Below, piece after piece: positions 27,169 through 35,306 of a DNA stretch of 64,000 nucleotides. The notes under the pieces were generated by a model, which searched no databases, was not told the DNA's origin, and saw only the letters and a list, made by a program, of their open reading frames with translations. Every line of letters starts with the position of its first letter. Position 1 is the first letter of the stretch. The position numbers were made by a program, and so were the translations under genes. This DNA is from Lysinibacillus agricola (lineage in GTDB: Bacteria; Bacillota; Bacilli; Bacillales_A; Planococcaceae), in assembly GCF_016638705.1 (NCBI RefSeq), contig NZ_CP067341.1, forward strand, positions 2,917,501-2,981,500, written 5' to 3'.

Positions 27169-28588
27169 ATACTCTCCCTCCTCTCAATAATGCAGCAACA
27201 TCGTCGTTCAGTGGTTCTTGACCTGTCTTAGCAAATGCTAATACAAGGGCATCTGCTCGGTCAGGAGAACGTAAACCGCGCCTTTTCATTTCTTTCTTGC
27301 TTTCCAGTCGGATCTTACCTTTTGAAGTTACTTCATACTTTCTTGTAGATAACTGGCCAACTAAATCATCATCATTTGGAATTTGAATATCACCATCATG
27401 CAGTAAATCCCTAATAGTAGCCCATGCCTCTGAACCCCAATTGTCATAATGCTCCGCTTCAATTGCTCTTCCGCCGTTATGACAGTCAATGACAGTTATG
27501 TGTAAACCTTCTTCTCTCACGACTTCGCGCAAACGGTCAGTTACACCACCACCTACACCATCATCATCGACTTTGATAACACAAGAAGGTCGCCCAAATT
27601 GAAGCATTAGTTCTTTAGCAAGCTTTATAGTCTTACCAGCCGTCGGCATTGTATCCTGTTTTGAATATGTTTTAATAACAGGGACGTAGTTACCGATACG
27701 AGGCACAATAACCGTTTCATCATCCCCGAACCTTGCAACGTCTACACCTATTTCAAGTGGAACGGATTCAGGTATTACTCGGATACCATCATCATTAAAG
27801 TAGACTTCTTTAATAGTGGCCGCCTCTACTTTTTCAAGATGAATAAATGTATCTGGTTCAGATTTTGGAAACTCACCGAAGACACGAACACGAACAACAT
27901 CGCTGCCCTTTCCATACTTACGAATAAGACGCTCAATGTTATCTTTACTCGCTCTGGAAGAATCATAGCTCGATACCTTATGTGTCTTGTAATCAGCCCT
28001 GTCACGATGGTGAGAATCATAAAAAACCCCACTCGTTCGAGTCGGGTTACCACACATCAATAATTTGTTTTCAGCACCTGAGAGCGTACCAAGAATAGCC
28101 TCCATGATGTTATCAGCCACTCCTGACGCTTCATCCACCACAAATAGCATGTAATCTTCGTGGAAACCTTGCATGTTTTCAGGCTTAGTAGCTGTACGAG
28201 CAGTAGCAAACCAACGTTCCTCATTACCCATCATGTAGACCTTAGTTTTGGTCCATTTAAGGAAGTTTTTAACCAGTGTACACTCAAGCCATTTTGCTAT
28301 TTCAGCCCATAAGACATCGTTTAGTTGTTGCCTAGTTGGAGCGGTGCATATCACCTTTGGATTTGGGCGACAGCAAAGGTACCAAATGACCGTTACCGCT
28401 TCTAACCCTGTTTTCCCCACCCCTTGACCGGAGCGGACACTTACAAAAGGATTTTGAGCCAGATCATTTAAAACATTACGTTGCCACTCGTCAGGATAAA
28501 ACTCTAATATGTCCTCTGCAAAAGCCACTGGATCATCCCAGTAAACGTCTATAAGATTAACTAGTACATTATAAGGATTGTTACTCAT
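27161..28588 (-). CDS. Terminase large subunit
   Basis: 475 residues. Walker A RSGQGVGKTG at 52-61, Walker B LFVVDEASG with D151/E152, and a C-terminal RNase H-like nuclease starting at IGVDVARFGDDETVI. It is the packaging ATPase and headful nuclease. Overlaps the small subunit by eight bases. Confidence 0.97.
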   Translation of the reverse strand: MSNNPYNVLVNLIDVYWDDPVAFAEDILEFYPDEWQRNVLNDLAQNPFVSVRSGQGVGKTGLEAVTVIWYLCCRPNPKVICTAPTRQQLNDVLWAEIAKWLECTLVKNFLKWTKTKVYMMGNEERWFATARTATKPENMQGFHEDYMLFVVDEASGVADNIMEAILGTLSGAENKLLMCGNPTRTSGVFYDSHHRDRADYKTHKVSSYDSSRASKDNIERLIRKYGKGSDVVRVRVFGEFPKSEPDTFIHLEKVEAATIKEVYFNDDGIRVIPESVPLEIGVDVARFGDDETVIVPRIGNYVPVIKTYSKQDTMPTAGKTIKLAKELMLQFGRPSCVIKVDDDGVGGGVTDRLREVVREEGLHITVIDCHNGGRAIEAEHYDNWGSEAWATIRDLLHDGDIQIPNDDDLVGQLSTRKYEVTSKGKIRLESKKEMKRRGLRSPDRADALVLAFAKTGQEPLNDDVAALLRGGRVYG

Positions 28589-29471
28589 GGGCTTTTACCT
28601 TGCGTTTTTCAGCCACCTTGCCAAGTGCTGACACCCAATCTTCGGCACTTTGATTTTTATTGCCACCCTTGATATTTTCAATTTCAGCCTTTGTCTTTTC
28701 AACATTAAGATGCAACTGTTCAAGCTTTACTTGTTGTTCACTGTATGACTTTTCAATGTCATGCTTTTGCTTTACTGCTTGGACAAGCTGTTTCGTAATT
28801 CTGGTAAGAGCTTCTTCAATGTTCAAAATATCATCGATTGCTCTAAAATCCGTTTCCTCAACTTCAACTGTTACCAATCGCTCTTTAACAATTGGCACTG
28901 TTTTAGTTTCTCCGGTTTTCTCATCAACTGTAGAAGCGGCTTCTTTCACTTTTCTTAATTGCTGTAGTACACGCTTTTGCTTTTCTGTAAGGCCATCTTC
29001 AACATATTTAATCCGCTTCATCATCCTACGTTGCCTTATGGTCAATTCACGAATGGTTATGTCGATTTGAAATAATGGGTCCGTTTCGATAGATTCAAAA
29101 ATTTCTTTTTCTTCATCGTCCAGGTAATCCCACATTATCGTTTCATATTCACCCGTTGTAACAGCGTTTTTATTCTCGTAGGGAGCGGCACCGCCTTTGT
29201 TTCCTATAGCATTGCTATTGCCATGGGGAGCGCCCCCTGCGTTGCCTATAGCGTTTTGATTGTCCTTTGGTGCGCCTACTTTGGTGTGCATACTTTTTTT
29301 ACTTGGTGTGCATACTTTTTGGTTGGCATCGACATTGTTATCCATCTCTTTCCACTTGCGTTGTTGCCAACTCTTAACAGTATTGATGGACACATTGTAT
29401 TTAGCAGCAATGTCCTTTTGCTTCATACCATTTTTATAATCTACATAAGCTAGTTCATAATTTTCAGCCAT
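28581..29471 (-). CDS. Terminase small subunit (XtmA-like)
   Basis: 296 residues. N-terminal helix-turn-helix (KQKDIAAKYNVSINTVKSW, 17-35) followed by a repetitive linker with GAPKDNQNAIGN / GAPHGNSNAIGN / GAAPYENKNAV units (about 65-110), common in PBSX-type small terminases, then a long coiled coil. It recognises the packaging site and loads the large subunit. Packaging sites of this type often lie within this gene. Confidence 0.92.
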   Translation of the reverse strand: MAENYELAYVDYKNGMKQKDIAAKYNVSINTVKSWQQRKWKEMDNNVDANQKVCTPSKKSMHTKVGAPKDNQNAIGNAGGAPHGNSNAIGNKGGAAPYENKNAVTTGEYETIMWDYLDDEEKEIFESIETDPLFQIDITIRELTIRQRRMMKRIKYVEDGLTEKQKRVLQQLRKVKEAASTVDEKTGETKTVPIVKERLVTVEVEETDFRAIDDILNIEEALTRITKQLVQAVKQKHDIEKSYSEQQVKLEQLHLNVEKTKAEIENIKGGNKNQSAEDWVSALGKVAEKRKVKAHE

Positions 29472-29514
29472 GCTGCATTAACACCACCTCCAACGATTGA
29501 GTTGAGTTTGTTTT

Positions 29515-29775
29515 TCAAATTTCATCTTTTTGCAGGTCAATATCGAGCTCGATGAGTTTCTTTAGATCATCCACTGTATTTACTTTTATGTGACCGCTTT
29601 GGAAATCCTTAATCCATTGAGCTATCCCCGCCTGTACAATCTTTCGGTACTTCTCTTTCGATTCGTTTATGTTCTCGGTAAGTTCAATTTCATGCTGCAG
29701 TAACAAAAGTGAGTTTTCCTCACACTCAAAAGGAACGTTTGTTCTTGTTTTCATTGCCTTCAACCGACCTCTCAT
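29515..29775 (-). CDS. Hypothetical small phage protein upstream of terminase
   Basis: 86 residues, helical, mixed charge, ending in DDLKKLIELDIDLQKDEI. It is the first gene of the packaging transcription unit. Two Met codons are possible (1 and 8); the ribosome sites are weak, so the start is uncertain. Not recognised. Confidence 0.65.
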   Translation of the reverse strand: MRGRLKAMKTRTNVPFECEENSLLLLQHEIELTENINESKEKYRKIVQAGIAQWIKDFQSGHIKVNTVDDLKKLIELDIDLQKDEI

Positions 29776-29788
29776 CTATAATGAAAGT

Positions 29789-29877
29789 GAGATAGCAAGT
29801 TGAGAAAAAACCGTGCACGGTGTAACTCTATCTCTGCCGGTATCCGGCATTCATTTTCATGGAGGTGTTAGAGCACC
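29789..29877. repeat. Cluster of palindromes upstream of the packaging genes
   Basis: Within 90 bases there are: GAGATAG/CTATCTC arms enclosing the perfect 12-bp palindrome ACCGTGCACGGT (29810-29821), the inverted repeat TGCCGG TAT CCGGCA (29835-29849), and GAGGTG/CACCTC with seven T on the plus strand. On the minus strand the palindrome at 29810 is followed by TTTTTTCTC, so it could end the methyltransferase transcript. Other roles (packaging site, regulator site) are possible. Confidence 0.6.
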
Positions 29878-29886
29878 TCTCTTTTT

Positions 29887-30912
29887 TTATTTAAACCATT
29901 GATGATATACTTGTTCAGCAATTTTTTTCATCATAATTGGCGGTACACTCATCCCACATACATATTGGGTGTCAGCACTTCCAAAATCATAGTCATAGGG
30001 GAAACTTTGAATTCGAATTATATCATTATCGCTAATAAAAAAAGGTTCATCATATCTGATGAACTGTGAATTACTGGCTAGTGTATATGGAACTTTGTTG
30101 TCTTTAACAAGTATTGTATTGAATGAACTATCTTTTCCTTCTGTTCGTTTGGTAATATCTCCAATATTGTTGTCGATTGGCCGTCTTTTTAACCAACGTT
30201 TATAAGTAACTGTTTGAGGATTTAAGGCCTTTCCTCTACCCGACCTGATTTCTTTATACAAAATGGGTTTTTCGTTGAATGAAAGGGTTAGTTTAGGGAA
30301 GTTTAATTCTTTTCTATGCGCAATAAAGAAAACTCTTTCCCTTCGTTGAGGTACACCCATAGATGCACTGTTTAACAAGAATATTTGTAGCCTATATCCA
30401 ATTTCATCAAACGCATTTGCAATAAGCGTAACAAAACCTCTCGCCTGTCCAATAAGCATCCCTTTAACATTCTCAGCAATGATTACTTTGGGTTGAAGCA
30501 TCTCAGCAACATCAATAAAGTCAAAAAATAAATCGTCTAACCTTTGCTTTGCTTGACCCTCTCTAAAATGGTGAGCATCCCCCCATTTTTCTTCCCTTTT
30601 ACCTGCAGTAGAAAAAACACTACAAGGTGGCGAGCCATCTAAAATGTCTAGATCGAATAACTCTGTTGGAAGCTGACTATCTGGTATTTCTTTAAATTGT
30701 TGAACTCCCATTAAAAAGGGATATCTAGGATTATGATTTTTCTTATATATATGCATCATATCCGGATCAATTTCAACGTTGCCAATAACATCAAATCCAG
30801 CTAATTTATAACCCATTGTTGAGCCGCCACCGCATGAAAAACAACTAAAAACTTTAAGATTATTTTTCTCTACGTTTTGTAAATCATCTAATGACCAATT
30901 CCATTCACTCAT
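29887..30912 (-). CDS. DNA (cytosine-5) methyltransferase
   Basis: 341 residues, complete. Motif I FSCFSCGGGSTMGYKLAGF at about 22-40, catalytic GSPPCSVFS with C97, ENVK at 147-150, and QRRERVFFIA at 189-198; the target recognition region (about 200-280) and the C-terminal motif region follow. It methylates cytosine in a short DNA target, probably to protect phage DNA from host restriction. No cognate endonuclease is adjacent; the upstream ParB-like gene overlaps it by four bases. Confidence 0.96.
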   Translation of the reverse strand: MSEWNWSLDDLQNVEKNNLKVFSCFSCGGGSTMGYKLAGFDVIGNVEIDPDMMHIYKKNHNPRYPFLMGVQQFKEIPDSQLPTELFDLDILDGSPPCSVFSTAGKREEKWGDAHHFREGQAKQRLDDLFFDFIDVAEMLQPKVIIAENVKGMLIGQARGFVTLIANAFDEIGYRLQIFLLNSASMGVPQRRERVFFIAHRKELNFPKLTLSFNEKPILYKEIRSGRGKALNPQTVTYKRWLKRRPIDNNIGDITKRTEGKDSSFNTILVKDNKVPYTLASNSQFIRYDEPFFISDNDIIRIQSFPYDYDFGSADTQYVCGMSVPPIMMKKIAEQVYHQWFK

Positions 30913-31439
30913 TGATTACTCTCCTTTGGATCAAATACAAAACCACACTTAGGACATTTACACTCAAAGTTCTCCTCTGAAAATGTCTCCAAAGAAAGTT
31001 CTTGGTTGTAAAACTCAGTCATTTCATCATCTTGTTCAGTAAATTGTTTTATGAGCGAATCAATCTCTTTCTGGTCAAATCCGCTTCCAAGATTCAATTC
31101 ACTTTGCTCTAGCTCCATTAAAAGATCAGCAAGCTTTTCTTCATCCCAGTTACCACTTACTTTATTTAGGGCTAGATTAGCGAATTTCTCTTTTTCCTCT
31201 GAAAAATTTACAACTGATACATATATCTCTGTATGACCTTCTGCCAGAAGAACATTGAATCTTTGATGACCACCAACAAGATTCCCAGTCTGCTCATTCC
31301 AAATAAGGGGATCAATATAGCCAAATTCTTTTATTGATTTTGCTAACTTATCATATTCTAAATCACCAGGTTTAAGTTCTTCTCTGGGGTTGTATGGTGC
31401 TGGATTTATTCTTTCTACAGGTATTTTAATTATTTTCAT
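30909..31439 (-). CDS. ParB-like protein with C-terminal zinc ribbon
   Basis: 176 residues. Residues 1-100 are a ParB/Srx-like domain (NPAPYNPREEL, GYIDPLIWN, GGHQRFNVL); the C-terminus has CKCPKCGFVFDP, half of a zinc-binding site. It is translationally coupled to the cytosine methyltransferase. Phage ParB-like proteins next to methyltransferases are known; the biochemical role (CTPase, nuclease or DNA-sequence reader) is uncertain. It is not a plasmid partition gene since no ParA is near. Confidence 0.88.
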   Translation of the reverse strand: MKIIKIPVERINPAPYNPREELKPGDLEYDKLAKSIKEFGYIDPLIWNEQTGNLVGGHQRFNVLLAEGHTEIYVSVVNFSEEKEKFANLALNKVSGNWDEEKLADLLMELEQSELNLGSGFDQKEIDSLIKQFTEQDDEMTEFYNQELSLETFSEENFECKCPKCGFVFDPKESNQ

Positions 31440-31468
31440 AGTAATCGGTCCTTTCTATAAAAATAGAA

Positions 31469-31801
31469 CTACCACCATCTATAGTGGAAGCCCTGAAATC
31501 CTTTAATATTTGGAATATACTCTTGTCGTAAATCGTCCATAAAAATAAGGCAGCCGCTCCAATTGCGATTTGTTACGTCACATGAAGCGGTTGTCTTTTC
31601 TTCAATTCGTTTAACCCCCATAGATGATTCAATCCGTCTATTTTTCACGAAATAGACTCTATCACCGATGTTTAGGTTTTTAGGTCGTCTTGATAGTTGC
31701 CAGAACTGTTCATATCCGCCCTGGTCGAAAACAGCTGTTTCTCTATCATCATTTTCATATTCATTCTTAGGAATCGTTACTACAATATCCAATGGCCTCA
31801 C
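31469..31801 (-). CDS. Hypothetical protein, possible EVE/ASCH-like fold
   Basis: 110 residues. The stretch NIGDRVYFVKNRRI followed by a beta region resembles PUA-like (ASCH/EVE) domains, which bind modified bases or RNA. That would fit its neighbourhood with a cytosine methyltransferase, but the match is weak and the protein could be something else. Confidence 0.7.
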   Translation of the reverse strand: MRPLDIVVTIPKNEYENDDRETAVFDQGGYEQFWQLSRRPKNLNIGDRVYFVKNRRIESSMGVKRIEEKTTASCDVTNRNWSGCLIFMDDLRQEYIPNIKGFQGFHYRWW

Positions 31802-31834
31802 CCCATTATGCTAGTTGCTAGTTAAAATAAAAAA

Positions 31835-31851
31835 GACGTCGAAATGACGTC
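31835..31851 (-). terminator. Rho-independent terminator of the RES module
   Basis: GACGTC, five-base loop, GACGTC, followed on the minus strand by TTTTTTATTTT, eight bases after the stop of the 31859-32098 gene. Confidence 0.85.
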
Positions 31852-31858
31852 AATAAAA

Positions 31859-32098
31859 TCAATCATATAAACACTTAATTACTTCTAAAGGACTTGATTT
31901 CAATATCTTTTTAATAGTGTTATCAACTGCAATTTCAACAGATTCTCCACTTCCGATACCTATTGATTCTGGGTAACCTGAATAATTCACTTGCACACGA
32001 ACTTCGTTTGACAACGGAAATTTCTCAATTTCAATATATTCGAAATCATGACCATACATTTGGATCTGTTTCTTAGTATTCTCTGCCAAATCATTCAC
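31859..32098 (-). CDS. Small protein downstream of the RES gene, possible antitoxin
   Basis: 79 residues, alpha/beta, acidic. It follows the RES-domain gene by 26 bases and precedes a terminator, so the two form one transcript. RES toxins usually have a DNA-binding Xre-type partner; this protein has no visible helix-turn-helix and is not recognised, so a neutralising role is only suggested by context. Confidence 0.65.
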   Translation of the reverse strand: MNDLAENTKKQIQMYGHDFEYIEIEKFPLSNEVRVQVNYSGYPESIGIGSGESVEIAVDNTIKKILKSSPLEVIKCLYD

Positions 32099-32124
32099 CT
32101 CTCAATATTTTCCATTTGCGAAAA

Positions 32125-32895
32125 TTAATCCTCATTTAAAGTTTTTTCGTCAAAGTCGTACTTAATTCCAGTGATTTTGATTTCCTTTGTAATTGATATA
32201 TCAAAATTTGAAGCAGAAAAAATACATATATTTTCTCCTCCGAAATTCATAGCACTACGGTATTTTACTCCATCAAAACCTTTATTCTTTATTAACTCTG
32301 TAATATATTGTGTTGGTATATATTCCAGTTCGGTATCATCAGGTGCATAAGGAGTAGAAAATAAAAGACTTATCATTTTTCTAAAATTATTACTCTTAGA
32401 ATCATCATTATCCATCCTTGTTAAATCCAGTATTTTCAAATCTTCCATAGCTTCACAAGTTGAAATAACTACATTTGCATCCAAATGTGGACGAACTTCT
32501 GATACTACTGTTGTTTCATCGTTACTAATATAAAGATACGGAATAAATTTAGGGTTCAAACGTCCAGCATTTGTAATTCCTTCAGGTGGTATATTTAAAT
32601 CTTTATCTTCAAAACTTTTTCGGTTTTTTCGAATCCTAGCTCTATAATATTTTTCACCCTTACTAATTGTTAATGCTTCGTCTTTAACAATTGAGTCCAT
32701 ATAAATTTGAACAAACGAGTTATCATTGGGTATAAAAAATCTATTCTTTAAGAATTCCTTCTTAAACTCCTCCCATTTTTTTATTACATCATCGTCTGTT
32801 GCGATGTATAAGTCAAAATTCATTTGAGAAATACCAGATGATTTAGGTTTGTATTTCTCTGGCAAATCAATTTTTATTTCATTATTTGATGTCAT
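32125..32895 (-). CDS. RES-domain protein (NAD-targeting toxin family)
   Basis: 256 residues. Residues 80-235 resemble the RES domain: EKYYRARI with R85/R87, AGRLNPKFIPYLYIS (110-124), TVVSEVRP (129-136, with E133), and near the end GFDGVKYRSAMNFGGENICIF. RES enzymes of toxin-antitoxin systems break down NAD. The N-terminal 75 residues are unassigned. It is expressed from its own leader, which is shared with another cargo gene (33984-34571), and may act as an abortive infection or lysogenic conversion gene. The family call is from pattern memory. Confidence 0.78.
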   Translation of the reverse strand: MTSNNEIKIDLPEKYKPKSSGISQMNFDLYIATDDDVIKKWEEFKKEFLKNRFFIPNDNSFVQIYMDSIVKDEALTISKGEKYYRARIRKNRKSFEDKDLNIPPEGITNAGRLNPKFIPYLYISNDETTVVSEVRPHLDANVVISTCEAMEDLKILDLTRMDNDDSKSNNFRKMISLLFSTPYAPDDTELEYIPTQYITELIKNKGFDGVKYRSAMNFGGENICIFSASNFDISITKEIKITGIKYDFDEKTLNED

Positions 32896-32929
32896 TTTAT
32901 CACCTCAAACCAATCATAAACCAGAAGGT

Positions 32930-33026
32930 GAAATATATGTAACAACTTTCTGCTCACAAAACCATCCAAACTCTGCCCTCTCATCACATAACGTTTTGGC
33001 TGTTTGATGCAGTTTTCATAGCAAAA
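32930..33026 (-). repeat. Leader element, copy A (upstream of the RES gene)
   Basis: The 21 bases at 32998-33018 are identical to 34741-34761, and the segment 32960-32980 matches 34646-34667 with few changes. Both copies lie just 5' of a minus-strand cargo gene. Both begin with a short frame MKTASNS (ATG here, TTG in copy B). The element may carry a promoter, a leader peptide or be an interspersed repeat. Confidence 0.6.
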
Positions 33027-33048
33027 GCCACTCATATTTGAATGGCAC

Positions 33049-33183
33049 TCATTTGTTTTTCTCTGTGCAATTAGCGTTCTTTGTCTTTTCAATCGACTCA
33101 CAAATTGCAATAACAGCGATAGCAGCCCACAATGATGAAGATGAAAATACATCACGTTCAAATCCTTGAATAACTAATTGCAT
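33049..33183 (-). CDS. Possible small membrane peptide
   Basis: 44 codons starting at ATG (33181-33183), MQLVIQGFERDVFSSSSLWAAIAVIAICESIEKT..., with one hydrophobic stretch. The composition looks protein-like, but the ribosome site is weak. It lies between a terminator (33263-33280) and the RES leader. Reality uncertain. Confidence 0.35.
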   Translation of the reverse strand: MQLVIQGFERDVFSSSSLWAAIAVIAICESIEKTKNANCTEKNK

Positions 33184-33262
33184 TAATCAAGGTGTATAAG
33201 ATTACATAAAACCATGACAATGATTTAGCCCTCAAACACCATCTCTCAAGGCATAATAAAAA

Positions 33263-33280
33263 GCACCTCTTATGAGATGC
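33263..33280 (-). terminator. Rho-independent terminator
   Basis: GCATCTC ATAA GAGGTGC with TTTTTATTA on the minus strand, directly after the stop codon of the 33281-33547 gene. Confidence 0.75.
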
Positions 33281-33547
33281 TTAATCGAAGTCAGGATCAT
33301 ACGAATCAAAAAAATCTGGGTCTTCAGTTTCAGGACCTGAAAAATGTTCATCAGCACATGTTCGACACATGTTTGCACCATCAGAAAATTTTTCTGTCTC
33401 AGTATTTACATAGTCCTGATGCGCCTCGCAATATTTGTATTTTGGGTTACAACTACAACATATACCATCCTCTTCAAATGATAGACTTTCCATTTCATCT
33501 CCAAATTTCCTCTCACTTAAACATTCTGGACATTCTAATATTTCCAT
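33281..33547 (-). CDS. Small Cys-rich, probably zinc-binding protein
   Basis: 88 residues starting MEILECPECLSE; cysteine pairs CPEC, CCSC, CRTC plus CEAH suggest two small zinc knuckles. The Asp/Glu-rich tail ends in DSYDPDFD. ATG at 33545-33547 with GGAGG seven bases ahead is used; the frame extends 15 codons further without a site. Own terminator, so a single-gene unit. Function unknown. Confidence 0.75.
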   Translation of the reverse strand: MEILECPECLSERKFGDEMESLSFEEDGICCSCNPKYKYCEAHQDYVNTETEKFSDGANMCRTCADEHFSGPETEDPDFFDSYDPDFD

Positions 33548-33618
33548 AGTAATACCTCCTTTTAAAACAAATGATAGTTTAAAAGGAAACAATTGTCACA
33601 TAATATAGCAAAATAAAA

Positions 33619-33644
33619 AAGTCACACCTAGTTCGATGCGACTT
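33619..33644 (-). terminator. Rho-independent terminator
   Basis: AAGTCGCATC and GGTGTGACTT form an imperfect stem on the minus strand, followed by TTTTTTATTTT, 19 bases after the stop of the 33663-33875 gene. Confidence 0.75.
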
Positions 33645-33662
33645 CATGCATATAATTTTTAA

Positions 33663-33875
33663 CTAGCTTTCAGATATACGGAAGGCAATAATATTTTTGC
33701 TAACGATGTACTCTTCATCAAATGATTCACTATTCTTGGGATTTATCACTCTAATAAGTCTATTGTTAAGAATATTACTTTCAATAAAACTTTTCGGATC
33801 TGTTATATCTCTTTCGAAAACTGTTTCATGTTCACTACCGTCTATCAATTTAATAGTTGCTACTTTCTCAGTCAT
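33663..33875 (-). CDS. Hypothetical small protein
   Basis: About 70 residues (MTEKVATIKLIDGSEHETVF...), beta-rich; start at the ATG following GGGGGTG rather than the upstream TTG/ATG codons of the open frame. Single-gene unit with its own terminator. Not recognised. Confidence 0.65.
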   Translation of the reverse strand: MTEKVATIKLIDGSEHETVFERDITDPKSFIESNILNNRLIRVINPKNSESFDEEYIVSKNIIAFRISES

Positions 33876-33983
33876 ATATAACACCCCCATTCTACCTACA
33901 TCATAGTACAAATGGAACGCATTTTCATTATTAAATTAATACTTACTTTTTTAGGACAAATTAAAAAATACCTAATAGGTACT

Positions 33984-34571
33984 TTAAATTTTACTAGGAT
34001 TGTTATTTAATATTTCTTCTCTTAACCTTTTAAGTTCTTCTTTTAGAATAGTTATACATTTATCTGTTTTCGGTTCAAATTCCTTATATCCCTCTAAACC
34101 AGATAAAAATCCATCATCATTTACTTCATCTTGTTGGCCTGTTAAAAAATCATAATATTCAACAATACTATTATAAAAAAAATCTGTTGATAATGTTGCG
34201 CTATCTAATATTCCTTCAAATTCATTAAATTTTTCGATTAATTTTTCTAATAGTTCATTATATGATTCTTCACATTCATTATAGTTTTTGATTAACACAT
34301 TAGTAGCATCTATAAACATTCTAGTAGCTTTTAAACTTGCTTGATATTGTTCAACAAAAATTTTATAACTTTCAATTTCATTCCCATTCTTTATAGTTTT
34401 ACGTACCCCAAGTAAAGTAAGGAAACCACCAATTATCGCTCCTACAAAAGCTATTATCCCAGCAACTAAGGTTGTATCTATAGCACCAAACTCTATAAAT
34501 ACCATCCCTAATATTATCAATGATATTAATGATGTTAATGCAATAACAAACCATTCTGCAATCTCTTTCAT
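33984..34571 (-). CDS. Membrane protein with cytoplasmic coiled coil
   Basis: 195 residues: two N-terminal membrane helices (about 8-27 and 35-55, VAGIIAFVGAIIGGFLTLLG) and a helical acidic domain of about 130 residues. Such two-helix membrane proteins in prophages can be superinfection exclusion or abortive infection effectors, but no family was recognised. It uses leader copy B (34615-34770). Ribosome site GGGAGGTGA precedes the ATG. Confidence 0.75.
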   Translation of the reverse strand: MKEIAEWFVIALTSLISLIILGMVFIEFGAIDTTLVAGIIAFVGAIIGGFLTLLGVRKTIKNGNEIESYKIFVEQYQASLKATRMFIDATNVLIKNYNECEESYNELLEKLIEKFNEFEGILDSATLSTDFFYNSIVEYYDFLTGQQDEVNDDGFLSGLEGYKEFEPKTDKCITILKEELKRLREEILNNNPSKI

Positions 34572-34614
34572 CGCAAATCACCTCCCATTTAATCATAATC
34601 TGAGAGGTAACAAA

Positions 34615-34770
34615 TTGGAACAATTTTCTACAATTTCGCTCTCAAAACCACACCAAACTCCGCCCTACTAATAGCTAAGTCTTGTAAATCGCATGCCATA
34701 ATCTTACTGACGTCCTTTAACTAGCTTCCGATTGTTTTATGGCTGTTTGATGCAGTTTTCAAAACAAAAG
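34615..34770 (-). repeat. Leader element, copy B (upstream of the membrane-protein gene)
   Basis: Homologous to copy A at 32930-33026; see there. In this copy a short in-frame stretch reads AISRAEFGVVLRAKL and stops, where copy A reads RAEFGWFCEQ, so the similarity extends through translated sequence and may be the remnant of a duplicated small gene. Confidence 0.6.
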
Positions 34771-34774
34771 AAAA

Positions 34775-34800
34775 AGCCTTACCGTGCTAGGTGTAAGGCT
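34775..34800 (-). terminator. Rho-independent terminator
   Basis: AGCCTTAC/GTAAGGCT stem with TTTTTCTTTT on the minus strand. It shows that a minus-strand transcript enters from 34801-35306. Confidence 0.8.
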
Positions 34801-34843
34801 CGTCTACTGCTGTAAAATATTTAATTGTCGAGTTAGCTCACTT

Positions 34844-35071
34844 TCAGAATCGTGGTAGAGCTGCTCCACGTTCTATTTGTAAAGCGAATTGTATTAGTGC
34901 ATTTCCATGCACTTTGTAGCTGAAGTAAATTGACCGAATTACGGGAAGTGGACAAAGTTCACATGATAGGCACTCCTTCAGTTTAAATTGCCTTTTCCCT
35001 AATCTTTTTAAAAATATTGGCCGGCCAAGTTGTCTTGCCCCGAACAATTTTATGGAGCGCAGGTCGGTCAT
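34844..35071 (-). CDS. Doubtful ORF in a repeat-like segment
   Basis: 75 codons, MTDLRSIKLFGARQLG..., Cys/Arg-rich composition, weak ribosome site. The downstream terminator (34775-34800) supports transcription. The surrounding sequence 34840-35160 is less AT-rich than the prophage average and may be an interspersed repeat rather than a gene. The rest of 34801-35306 shows no gene. Confidence 0.3.
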   Translation of the reverse strand: MTDLRSIKLFGARQLGRPIFLKRLGKRQFKLKECLSCELCPLPVIRSIYFSYKVHGNALIQFALQIERGAALPRF

Positions 35072-35306
35072 CGGTCTGTCTGCCCTGTTTATTAATTGTT
35101 TTAATAAATACCAAGTGAGGGAACCTTTACTACGCCGTCCTACCCCAAGTTTACATCAAAAGTTTTCTATCACAAACTATCGTACATGTTTTACATTTGT
35201 TTATTTTGTTACATATGTTTCATTGGTTCCTAATATCTAAAGTAATAAGGATATGTGTTATTCATATAAACAATAAATATCAGGGCTTTAAAACAACTCT
35301 ATAATT

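Noticed and set aside
32892..33161. 89-codon frame overlapping the RES gene start
   Set aside because: His/Cys/Arg-rich composition, no ribosome site, and runs through the repeated leader element.
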